A stretch of 64,000 nt of DNA from positions 62,001 through 126,000 of the forward strand of contig CAMTWO010000002.1 in the NCBI GenBank assembly GCA_947085405.1, given 5' to 3'. Under the pieces are notes generated by a model. It was not told where the DNA came from, did not search any database, and saw only the letters and a list, made by a program, of their open reading frames with translations. Origin of the DNA: JASEGV01 sp947085405. Its GTDB lineage: Bacteria > Bacteroidota > Ignavibacteria > UBA10030 > BY39. Shown in pieces: positions 41,390 through 49,911 of this stretch. The first letter of the stretch is position 1. Every line of letters begins with the position of its first letter. The position numbers were made by a program, and so were the translations under genes.

Positions 41390-43813
41390 TTATTCCCTCT
41401 GTCCAAACTCCATTTCATCTATCGGTAACATCGGCATCGGTTGACCGTTATGCTGTAACCGGAATTTAACGTAGTTAAGTGTCGGGTCGTCTTCTATGCT
41501 CACACCGAAAAGTTTTGGCGTTAAGAAACTCATATCTATCCATCCCTTTTCAGGATATTCAATTATCTTAACATCCTGCGTCGGACAAATCTTTGCGCGC
41601 TCTTTTGCAATTTGAATCGCGGTTTCAAGTCCGCCCAATACATCCACAAGTCCGTTCTGCTTTGCGTCGTAACCCGACCACACGCGCCCCTGAGCAATCG
41701 GTTCGATGTCATCGAATGTTTTCTTTCGTCCAAAAGCCACTTTGTTCACGAACTCCTTATACATAGTTTTTACTAAAAATTCTGCTTTTGAGCGTTCATC
41801 TTCAGTCATATTGCGGTCAGGAATTCCAAGTCCGATGAAGGGAAGTGTAAAGCCAAAACCTAAATCGGCGTGCTTACCAACTTTTACAAAATCGGTTGTC
41901 ATACCGAGCGAATCCTTCAGACCTTTATTGTACAACCATCCACCGATAACACCGATTGATCCTGTAATCGTATTCGGTGCGGCTACAATTGTATCGGCAT
42001 ACATCGAGAGCCAGTAACCGCCTGAAGCAGCTACGTATCCTTGCGAAACGATGACAGGTTTTTTCTCTTTACATTTTTTTAAAGCTTCGGCGATATAATC
42101 GGAAGCCATTGCATCGCCGCCGGGCGAATCGACACGAAGAACAACTGCTTTCACTTTTGTATTATTTGTTACTGCCTCAACATCTTTTACGAGCTTGCGG
42201 GCTGTTATTCCTTCATCCATCGCACAAGCGCCAAGTGCATATATAACTGCGATTTGTGGCTGTTCGCCCCAGTAGTTGTCGTAGGGAAGTTGGAACTTAG
42301 TGAGCGCACCCGCACCCACTATTTTCTTTTCTTCACCTTCAAAATTTTTAACTAATTCTTTAACTGTTTCCCATCTGCCTAAGGTATCTACCAGACCTTC
42401 CTTAATGGCATCGTCAGGAAGGAAGAATACAAAATCGTCAACGAGCACGTCGAACCGTTCGGGCGATATTTTTCTGCTCTCACAAATATCTGTCTTTGCT
42501 AATCTGTAATAATCATCTAATATCTTTTGCCGCTGTTCGCGGTCGGCATCCGACATTTTATCACGAGAGAGACTTTCCATTGCAGATTTATATTTAAAGA
42601 AACGCCACTCGTCATAACCGACTCCTAACTTCGCTAATGTGCCTTTCAGGAAAGTTCGTCCCATTATATAACCTTCAAGCATCATTGTGCCGGTTGGGTC
42701 CATAATGATTTTATCAGCAACCGATGCGAAATGATAGACATCGATATTAGGGCGATCGATGAACATAACGATTTTCTTGCCTGCCGATTTGAATTCTTTA
42801 AGTTGTTCACGTAATTCCCATAACATCTCTTTGTTTGCCATCATACCGGATGTATTGATTGCAATACCTGCTGTGCCGGGATCCGACTTCGCTACTTTAA
42901 TTGTCGTTAGTAATCCAGCCAATGTATTCGATTTATCGAAAAGTTTGAAGCGCTGGTATTTTATCGGTCCGTTTAAATTTAACTCGATATATTTTTTATC
43001 AGGTAAAATTTTAGTTCCGATTATCGTGCGGTCATAAGCACCCATACGGATTGCATAACTGTTGTAATTGTGCTTTTTATCTTTATCGTAATGGGATTGA
43101 GTTGAAACACCAAATCTACCCAAGCTAAGTTGAACGCCAACCGTAAATGTGTGCGCGTCGAAATACCGTCCTGTAAGTCTGATACCGGGTAATGCTTCGA
43201 TAGCAGCGCCATAACTCCAGGCTCCTTGTTTGATAGTTTGCTTATTCGCTATGGCATAGTCTGCGAATAAAGTTACTAATTCATTACCGAGTGGCCGAGC
43301 AGCTAATTCGAGCACTGCTTCTTTTCTATCTACTTTTGTGAATGTCCCCATTGCGCCAACCGATAAATAAGGAATCGGTCTAAAAAGCGATCCTACAGTA
43401 ATAATTTTTCTTCGTTGAAAATACTTTAAGTCGCCTGCCGACCATCCGACACCGAGTCCAAAGGCAGTTGTTTTGTCCCCAAAACCAAGAGACATGCGAT
43501 AATCAGTAACTGACTTTCCAGATTCCTTTTGGTGAATCAAACCAAATCCAAAATTTTGCATCGCACTAAATAAACCCCAGCGGTTAAGGTCGCTCCACTT
43601 ACCCGCCGCATCCGACCAAGTGAACATAAAATCGGGTTGACGAATGTATGTTAGCAGCGCAGGGTTATCATAGCCGTATAATCCGAATTTCATCGCACCC
43701 GGAGAAGTTAAAAGAAAATCATTCTGAGAATGATAATCCAAAAACCCGGGTTGAGCATTTGTAATACTTACAGAAATAAGAAAAAAGAAAAATAGTAATT
43801 TGAAGATTTTCAT
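41390..43813 (-). CDS. sppA: Signal peptide peptidase SppA with N-terminal barrel-like extension
   Basis: An 807-residue secreted protein. ATG at 43813 with AAAGGAATT upstream gives a clean signal peptide (IFKLLFFFFLISVSITNAQ). Residues ~25-250 are beta-rich and glycine/aromatic-rich (GLYGYDNPALLTYIRQPDF), like an outer-membrane-associated region, and are absent from E. coli SppA. The S49 duplicated fold follows: the Lys in VADKIIMDPTG provides the catalytic base, and AASGGYWLSMYAD carries the catalytic Ser, after DSPGGDAMASDY. The family clears membrane-embedded signal peptides; the extension suggests a different location here. A palindrome ends the transcript. Confidence 0.88.
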   Translation of the reverse strand: MKIFKLLFFFFLISVSITNAQPGFLDYHSQNDFLLTSPGAMKFGLYGYDNPALLTYIRQPDFMFTWSDAAGKWSDLNRWGLFSAMQNFGFGLIHQKESGKSVTDYRMSLGFGDKTTAFGLGVGWSAGDLKYFQRRKIITVGSLFRPIPYLSVGAMGTFTKVDRKEAVLELAARPLGNELVTLFADYAIANKQTIKQGAWSYGAAIEALPGIRLTGRYFDAHTFTVGVQLSLGRFGVSTQSHYDKDKKHNYNSYAIRMGAYDRTIIGTKILPDKKYIELNLNGPIKYQRFKLFDKSNTLAGLLTTIKVAKSDPGTAGIAINTSGMMANKEMLWELREQLKEFKSAGKKIVMFIDRPNIDVYHFASVADKIIMDPTGTMMLEGYIMGRTFLKGTLAKLGVGYDEWRFFKYKSAMESLSRDKMSDADREQRQKILDDYYRLAKTDICESRKISPERFDVLVDDFVFFLPDDAIKEGLVDTLGRWETVKELVKNFEGEEKKIVGAGALTKFQLPYDNYWGEQPQIAVIYALGACAMDEGITARKLVKDVEAVTNNTKVKAVVLRVDSPGGDAMASDYIAEALKKCKEKKPVIVSQGYVAASGGYWLSMYADTIVAAPNTITGSIGVIGGWLYNKGLKDSLGMTTDFVKVGKHADLGFGFTLPFIGLGIPDRNMTEDERSKAEFLVKTMYKEFVNKVAFGRKKTFDDIEPIAQGRVWSGYDAKQNGLVDVLGGLETAIQIAKERAKICPTQDVKIIEYPEKGWIDMSFLTPKLFGVSIEDDPTLNYVKFRLQHNGQPMPMLPIDEMEFGQRE

Positions 43814-43904
43814 AATAATTCCTTTAATTTTTTTGTTTGTATCGAAACCGTCGTAAAAAAGTTTCACTTGTAAGATGTTGTCGGTTCGCTGTAAATAGGA
43901 TAAG

Positions 43905-45446
43905 TTATGCTTGTTGTTTTATTTTATTTTCTAACTTAACATGAAGGTCGTGTGAAATATTCAATTCTTGCCGGATAATTTCAAGCCGGTTCTGTTCTTC
44001 GGGTTTGATTGAACCATCACGCCAGCATTCGCGTAAATTTTCTTCATAGCAAAGTATTTGAATTTCTCGTTCGAACTTTTCGTGTTCGTCTCTCGTAATG
44101 TCTAACTCAGCTTTGCGGGTCTCAATAGATGCGAGCTCCTCTATAGTCGGACTCCCCTCTATCCAGGCATCTTTTAAAGTCCTTTTATAAGATTCATATA
44201 AAAAATCTTTTGAAACCACTTTTGCTTTTTCGTAATCTTCTTCCCATAACTTCATTTGTTCTTGTTTGAAGAGTTCCTCAAGTCTGAGAGCTTCTTCGTT
44301 ATTAGAGTCTATCAACAAAGCTTTAGCAATTTCCACCGAAGCATCTTCAAATTTTCCGACCATAATTAGTTCTTTCCCGGCACATAAATGTTCAATTATT
44401 TTTTTATTCCGAGCCAGCTCAGTCCCTTCCTGTTCGGCTGCTTTTAAAAATTCTTCTTCTTGTTTCTTTCGACGTTCTTCTTCTAATTTCCGGCTGAGTT
44501 CTTCTTCTAATTTCCTTTTAGCTTCTTCGGCAGCTTTTCTTCTTTCTTCTTCCTCACGTTGAAGTTTTTCTTCTTCTTCTCTCCTTTTGCGTTCCTCCTC
44601 CTGCCGACGTCTTGCTTCTTCCTCTTTTTTTCTAAGTTCTTCTTCCTGTCTGAGTCTTATTTCTTCTTCCTTCTTTCTATGTTCTTCGTCGAGTCTGCGT
44701 TTTTCTTCCGATTCTCTTCTGAGTCCTTCCTCTTTCCGAAGTTTTTCTGCTTCAGCACGTTTGAGCAGTTCTTCTTCAGCGGCTTTGCGTTGAGCTTCTT
44801 GACGGCGTTTTTTTCCTTCTTCTTCTTTTCTGATTTCTTCGATTCGAAGTTTTTCACCTGCTTCAGCACGCAAACGAATTTCTTCTTCTAGTTTGCGGCG
44901 CTCTTCATCGATGGGACGAAGTCCTTCTTCTAAATGCTTTTGTTTTTCTTCGGCAGCTTTTATTTTACTTTCATCCGCCTCAAAATCTTGTTTCTTCTTG
45001 ATTTTAGAATCAAACTTACGCTTCTCTTCGTCTTCTGCATAGCGAAGAATTTCAAGTTCACTCGCTCGTCGGCGAAGTTCCTCTTCTGCTTGTTTGCGAG
45101 CATCTTCAGCGAGTCGTTTAGCTTCGACAATTTCCTGTTGTTTTATGTCTTTTAATTTCTGCCGGGCTTCATCCTGCGTCTTCTGCCGGATATCCACGCC
45201 AGATTTCTTCTCTTCGCTGACCGGAAAATCCAATTGATCCATTTCCCGCTGTTGCTCTAAGCTATTATTAATCCTATCCTTATACGCAAGGGCATAAAAA
45301 TTCTCAGGATCAATATCTATAGCCAACCCAACTGATTCAAGAGCTTTATCATAATCACCGGCTTTAAAAAATTTATCCGCGGTTTTAAGATAATCGCCTG
45401 CGATCCTTCGCCTTTCTTCCCTGCTTAATGTTTTATCGCCTTTCAT
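43905..45446 (-). CDS. Charged coiled-coil protein with TPR-like ends
   Basis: A 513-residue soluble protein. Residues ~15-60 are a TPR-like pair (FFKAGDYDKALESVGLAIDIDP). Residues ~95-325 are a long, almost uninterrupted Glu/Arg/Lys-rich helix (EEERRKKEEE-type), probably a single-alpha-helix rod or coiled coil. A second TPR-like module (GKFEDASVEIAKALLIDSNNEEALRLEELF) sits near 355-385, then a helical C-terminus. No enzyme motif is seen. It is the paralogue-like neighbour of the next gene, whose TGA is two bases before this ATG (45446). Confidence 0.7.
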   Translation of the reverse strand: MKGDKTLSREERRRIAGDYLKTADKFFKAGDYDKALESVGLAIDIDPENFYALAYKDRINNSLEQQREMDQLDFPVSEEKKSGVDIRQKTQDEARQKLKDIKQQEIVEAKRLAEDARKQAEEELRRRASELEILRYAEDEEKRKFDSKIKKKQDFEADESKIKAAEEKQKHLEEGLRPIDEERRKLEEEIRLRAEAGEKLRIEEIRKEEEGKKRRQEAQRKAAEEELLKRAEAEKLRKEEGLRRESEEKRRLDEEHRKKEEEIRLRQEEELRKKEEEARRRQEEERKRREEEEKLQREEEERRKAAEEAKRKLEEELSRKLEEERRKKQEEEFLKAAEQEGTELARNKKIIEHLCAGKELIMVGKFEDASVEIAKALLIDSNNEEALRLEELFKQEQMKLWEEDYEKAKVVSKDFLYESYKRTLKDAWIEGSPTIEELASIETRKAELDITRDEHEKFEREIQILCYEENLRECWRDGSIKPEEQNRLEIIRQELNISHDLHVKLENKIKQQA

Positions 45447-45448
45447 AT

Positions 45449-47896
45449 TCAATCTTCTATTTTATTTTCTTTCAATCGAATTGCACCGGAAAACTCAGGT
45501 GTCTTTCGTAAATTATAGAAATCGATATCCAATATTTCTTCGGTACTGTAATGTAACGACACAGCTTTTTGTAATTTATCTAAAGCCTTGCTAAATGCCT
45601 GTTCGGGATTACGTTTGTTTTTCGTTGTAACTTTTAGTGTATCGCTTCGTCCGCCTTGTATCGCATACATCCGGGCAGCTTTATAATTAATTTCATAATT
45701 TTCCGGCGCCAAAGTTATAGCTCTTTGTGATAGTTTTTCAGCTTCAGCAAATCGCCCCATCCGTGTGTAAATTAATGCACGATAAATTTCCAGATTAGCA
45801 TCGTTTGGTTTCCTAGTTAATTCTAATTCTACGATATCAAGAGCATTAATTAAAAGGGGCATTGCATCCTTCGATTGTCCTATCCCCTGATATAAACGAG
45901 CTAACTTATATCTGCTTTCATAATCTTTTGGATTTTGAATAATTAAATTTTCGAAGGTTCTCACAAGTCGGTACGAATATTTAATAAGCAAGGTAGGGTC
46001 GGACATTATCACATTCGTAACATAGTTACTGATATATGTAGAACTATCTTTTGTTAGCGGTAAGTATCTATTGTGAATAGATAAAGCATCATTATATTCT
46101 TCTTTCAGTTGATGTGCGGCGGTTATTAATTTAATTATTTCAGGATTGAATGGGTCAAGATTGTAAGCTTTAGATAAAGCATCAATGGCGTCGGAATATT
46201 TTCCTGTAAAAATATAAAGTTTACCGATTGCAGTATAATTTTCTGAAATATTCGGATTTAATTTTATTAACTCGTTCAACTCTGAATTAGCTGCATTGAA
46301 CCTTTTATTATAAATGTTCAATAAACCGAGATAACGTTTTGTTTGTACCGATTGATAGGTTGAAATATCGGCACGCTGAAGCATATCATCGGCTTTAGCA
46401 AACACTTTTTTCGATTTATTCCACCCATTTTCAATTTTTAAAATCGAAGCATAACCGCTTGCAGCAAAAGCTTCGGTAAAGCTATTATCTTCCGAGGCGG
46501 CATAATCGAATAATTGTTCAGCGTTTTCACAACTTTCAGGCGTGTTCCGATGAAGTAATTCGAGTCCTCTCAGATACATCAAAAAGGCGGTATTATTGTT
46601 TGAGGAAATCCTGAATGCCTGTTGATTTTTCTCAAGAACTTCGATATGAAATTCATTTATTATCTCTTTACATATTTCAGCGGGAATTTCAATTATAAGA
46701 TTTTCGTCTTTTCGTATCTGTTTTTTCCATATAACGTTGTTCGCGGAATCTTTTAAAGATAAATCGATTATCCGTTGTTTGTCCGATCGCGATATTACTC
46801 CTTCCAATTGATAATTAAATCCGGCAGCGGCAATTAGATTGTTAATATTGGTTGAATAATTTTCGAGAGTCCTGATTGATGAAATACCCATTATTTGAAA
46901 ACCGGGAATTGTAGCGAGGCGGTTTGAAATTTCTTGAGATAACGCCTTGCCGAGAATGTCGTCCTCTAATATTCCGGTGCTGCTTTTAAATGATTTGATT
47001 GCAATAGAGGGGACTGGAGGGAATATGATTGGGATGAGTTGCGAAATTATAATTCCAACCACAACAACTGCGACCATGCTAAGAGCGAGCCATGGAACTT
47101 TTCGTGGAGTTTTAAACAGTGGAGGAGGAAGTTTGATTTCAGCAGCTTTTTCGATTTCTTTTTCTTCGGCAACTTCCGTTGTCTCAATTTCTTCTTCAGC
47201 TATAGGCTCAAAAATTTGATGAGTAGATCGTATTTTTTTTCTTAATGCTAATGCCTCAGCGTGATGAGAATCGTGCACAAGAGCTTTAGCAATTTCAATT
47301 AAAGCACGATCATAATCTCCCCTATCCAGATGAAGTTTTGCTTCCTCAAGCATCATTTGAATGCGTACTTCTCGTTCCTCCTTTTTACGGGCTTCTTCTT
47401 CTTCTCTACGAGCTTTTTCTTCTTGTTGACTGAGTCGGTCTAACTCCTCACGAAGCCGGCGCTCTTCTTCAAGCCTTCTTTTCTCTTCTTCAATCTGGCG
47501 AAGTCGCTCTTCTTCAAACTTACTTTTCTCTTGTTTAATTCTGAGCCGTTTTTCTTCTTCCCGGCGGCGTTGATCTTCCTCTAATTGTTTCTGTCGTTCT
47601 TCCTCGTTGTGTTTTCTAATTTCTATTTTTCTTGCCCGCTCAATTTTCAAAAGACGCTGTATCGATATTTCTCTCTCTAAAAAAACATTTTCCGAATTCT
47701 TTCGATGTATTTCAGCCTCGTTCAATTTGCCTTCGTGCTGCCTAAAAAAATCCTGATATCTTATTCGTGCAAATTCTGCTACATTCCTCTCTAATTCTCC
47801 AATTCGAAGCAATTCTTCAGCTTCAGCCCTCTGTCTAACCGCCTCGGCACGTTTCTTTAGGTCTTCACTAATTTCAAAACTCATAGTATTTGTCAT
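45449..47896 (-). CDS. Membrane-anchored coiled-coil/TPR protein
   Basis: An 815-residue protein in four parts: a charged rod with KRRLEEERRLREELDRL-type repeats (1-185); a TPR-like module (YDRALIEIAKALVHDSHHAEALALRKKI near 200-225); one membrane helix (VPWLALSMVAVVVVGIIISQLIPIIF near 270-295); and an extracytoplasmic part with an ABC-ATPase-free FlgO/TolB-N-like domain (LSQEISNRLATIPGFQIMG, 315-420) and about eight TPRs to the end. The layout, with cytoplasmic rod, membrane pass and periplasmic TPRs, suggests a scaffold across the inner membrane. The TPR module after the rod closely resembles the one in the next gene. Confidence 0.75.
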   Translation of the reverse strand: MTNTMSFEISEDLKKRAEAVRQRAEAEELLRIGELERNVAEFARIRYQDFFRQHEGKLNEAEIHRKNSENVFLEREISIQRLLKIERARKIEIRKHNEEERQKQLEEDQRRREEEKRLRIKQEKSKFEEERLRQIEEEKRRLEEERRLREELDRLSQQEEKARREEEEARKKEEREVRIQMMLEEAKLHLDRGDYDRALIEIAKALVHDSHHAEALALRKKIRSTHQIFEPIAEEEIETTEVAEEKEIEKAAEIKLPPPLFKTPRKVPWLALSMVAVVVVGIIISQLIPIIFPPVPSIAIKSFKSSTGILEDDILGKALSQEISNRLATIPGFQIMGISSIRTLENYSTNINNLIAAAGFNYQLEGVISRSDKQRIIDLSLKDSANNVIWKKQIRKDENLIIEIPAEICKEIINEFHIEVLEKNQQAFRISSNNNTAFLMYLRGLELLHRNTPESCENAEQLFDYAASEDNSFTEAFAASGYASILKIENGWNKSKKVFAKADDMLQRADISTYQSVQTKRYLGLLNIYNKRFNAANSELNELIKLNPNISENYTAIGKLYIFTGKYSDAIDALSKAYNLDPFNPEIIKLITAAHQLKEEYNDALSIHNRYLPLTKDSSTYISNYVTNVIMSDPTLLIKYSYRLVRTFENLIIQNPKDYESRYKLARLYQGIGQSKDAMPLLINALDIVELELTRKPNDANLEIYRALIYTRMGRFAEAEKLSQRAITLAPENYEINYKAARMYAIQGGRSDTLKVTTKNKRNPEQAFSKALDKLQKAVSLHYSTEEILDIDFYNLRKTPEFSGAIRLKENKIED

Positions 47897-47927
47897 TTTG
47901 TAAGCCTATGGTTATAAATTTTTAAAA

Positions 47928-47956
47928 AATATATAGAAAACACCCGTGAATGTCAA
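47928..47956 (-). promoter_or_regulatory. Consensus promoter for the coiled-coil/TPR genes
   Basis: TTGACA (47951-47956) and TATATT (47928-47933) are 17 bases apart on the minus strand, 31 bases before the ATG at 47896, in the 72-base gap after the PEGA gene. Confidence 0.7.
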
Positions 47957-47968
47957 ACACCTCGATGT

Positions 47969-48748
47969 TTATTTCGATAATAATAAATATGTTAACAAAA
48001 AACTACTTGCCTGAGTAACTGCTAACGAGATTCCCGAATAAGTATCAAGTTTGCGGACTTTTGTTAATAAACTTGCATCTCCGGTTTCCCGATAACGCTT
48101 ATAATACTCGTCAGCTTTAATTTTTGTATAAACTGCCGTCGCTCCGAACAGAACAGCACCACCAGCCGCAACATAAACCGACCCTTTAAGTTTATTACCA
48201 TCTTTAGATAAATATTTATTTTGATGGATAAGAATATTTTGTTCCGTCGGTTGAAGTTCTACGACGATTCTCGAATTGTTTTTGTCGGTAGGTATAGTAA
48301 GTTTTTCGTAACCGGCTTTATCAAAAGTTATTAAGTTGATATCCGATTTTGAATAATACACTGTCGGAGTTTCTCCAATCAACGAATCTTTGTAATAAAC
48401 ATCAGCACCCGACGGAGAGGAAGAAATAAACCAGATATATTCAAGTTCAATTTTCTTTACAAAATTTTCATTCAGTTGAATTTGGATTGAATCGATATAT
48501 GATTTCGAAAACCAACTGCGTTCGTCAGGACTCAAAACTCTCAGGACATAAAAACCCGGCTTAACCGTGTAATTCTCCAATGGTGTATAGCCCACTAATG
48601 TTGTATCTAAAAATATTTTCGCATTTTGTACATTACAATAAATTGATATTCTCGATTCGGGGTTTACCACATTCACCTGGGCGTGAGTATAATTAGAGAT
48701 TAAAATTATGAGGCAGAAATAAGTAATATATTTTAGAATTGATTTCAT
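47969..48748 (-). CDS. PEGA-domain secreted protein
   Basis: A 259-residue protein with a signal peptide (1-23, ending THAQ). It has two PEGA-type beta domains: ISIYCNVQNAKIFLDTTLVGYTPLENYTVKPG near 33-65, and SSPSGADVYYKDSLIGETP near 109-127. A hydrophobic helix near 188-207 and another near the C-terminus follow. PEGA domains are surface-layer-like repeats often attached to envelope proteins. Its ATG overlaps the upstream stop by four bases. Confidence 0.8.
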   Translation of the reverse strand: MKSILKYITYFCLIILISNYTHAQVNVVNPESRISIYCNVQNAKIFLDTTLVGYTPLENYTVKPGFYVLRVLSPDERSWFSKSYIDSIQIQLNENFVKKIELEYIWFISSSPSGADVYYKDSLIGETPTVYYSKSDINLITFDKAGYEKLTIPTDKNNSRIVVELQPTEQNILIHQNKYLSKDGNKLKGSVYVAAGGAVLFGATAVYTKIKADEYYKRYRETGDASLLTKVRKLDTYSGISLAVTQASSFLLTYLLLSK

Positions 48749-49911
48749 TTGAAGTCTTTTATACTTTCAATGAATGCTGTAACAATTTGATTGTCCTTTA
48801 AAACAAAGAGGTAACCGCCCCAAATAACGGGAGAAGATTTAATTCTACTTTTCATAAGATACGACCAAACAAGATTGCCCGTATGGATATTAAGAGCATA
48901 CAATTTTTTATCGAGCGAGCCAATGTAAAGTATATTACCGGATATTAGGGGGGCGGCATAAAAATTACTTTGAGCTTTAAAACTCCATTTCTCCGTACCG
49001 TCTGTAATATCTAAACATCTCAACATTCCATCCGAAGCTCCAACGTACACAAACGAATCCGAAACAGCTTGGGATGAAAAAATGGGGGCTGAAAAATTTT
49101 TCTTCCAAATCAAACTTCCGTCCGTAATATTCACACAATAATAATATCCGTCGAGCGAACCAAACACAACAGCGTTACCAACGATAGATGGCGATGAAAT
49201 TATGCTTTTATCGGTTTTGAATTTCCATTTTAGTTTTCCGTTATCGATATCAACAGCGTATAAATTACCATCGTCGCTGCCTACAACAACTCTGTCTCCA
49301 TCGGTTGCGGGCGACGACCGCATTGGTTTTACATTTTTTTTCGCGGAGACAAACTCCCAATTAAGAATTCCTGTGCGTACATTAATTGCCGATAACTTAC
49401 CTTCAAGAGATGCAACAAAAACCTGGTTACCAAAAAGCAAGGGCGCTGTTTCAATTTGACCGGCATTTATCGTCCACTCATACTTACCGTTGAGCAAATC
49501 GAACTTCCCAAGTGTTTTGCTATTATTCAGCAGTGCGATATATGCAGCGCTTGTAGTCAGAGCAACTGACCCTGTAATCGCTGTTCCAAATTTTTGCTTT
49601 TTAATCTTTTTACCGGATTGGATATCGACTAAATGTAAATCGCCGCGTAAGTTTCCGACGAAGAGAATGCTATCGGATGCAGTTACCGAGTATGGCCCGA
49701 ACCCTGCCTCGGCGTCATACTCCCAAACCGGTACGAGCGGTGGTGTTAATTCTATTTTGCTGTAGTTCGTCCTTAGATGGCTGCCGCCATATTGAACCCA
49801 ATCGGTCGCTTGCGGTTTAATTTGTTTTGTTAACTTGATTACACTACAACTGAAAATATTTATTGCAAGTATAAAACATACGATGAAAATATTACGAATG
49901 AAATTTTGCAT
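48745..49911 (-). CDS. PQQ/BamB-like beta-propeller lipoprotein
   Basis: A 388-residue lipoprotein with lipobox AINIFSC (Cys22) and a propeller of repeats such as VGNLRGDLHLVDIQSGKK, VGSDDGNLYAVDIDNGKLKWKF, FGSLDGYYYCVNITDGSLIWKK and IGSLDKKLYALNIHTGNLVWSY. This is the PQQ-like blade pattern of BamB and quinoprotein propellers. No PQQ-binding catalytic residues can be assigned. It may act as a structural partner for outer-membrane insertion, because the preceding gene has an Omp85-type barrel. It follows that gene with no gap, and the PEGA gene overlaps its end. Confidence 0.82.
   Translation of the reverse strand: MQNFIRNIFIVCFILAINIFSCSVIKLTKQIKPQATDWVQYGGSHLRTNYSKIELTPPLVPVWEYDAEAGFGPYSVTASDSILFVGNLRGDLHLVDIQSGKKIKKQKFGTAITGSVALTTSAAYIALLNNSKTLGKFDLLNGKYEWTINAGQIETAPLLFGNQVFVASLEGKLSAINVRTGILNWEFVSAKKNVKPMRSSPATDGDRVVVGSDDGNLYAVDIDNGKLKWKFKTDKSIISSPSIVGNAVVFGSLDGYYYCVNITDGSLIWKKNFSAPIFSSQAVSDSFVYVGASDGMLRCLDITDGTEKWSFKAQSNFYAAPLISGNILYIGSLDKKLYALNIHTGNLVWSYLMKSRIKSSPVIWGGYLFVLKDNQIVTAFIESIKDFK

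Noticed and set aside
44559..44891. 110-residue Phe/Ser-rich plus-strand frame and similar ones nearby
   Set aside because: They are mirror images of the Glu/Lys-rich coiled-coil coding sequence; the composition is a by-product.
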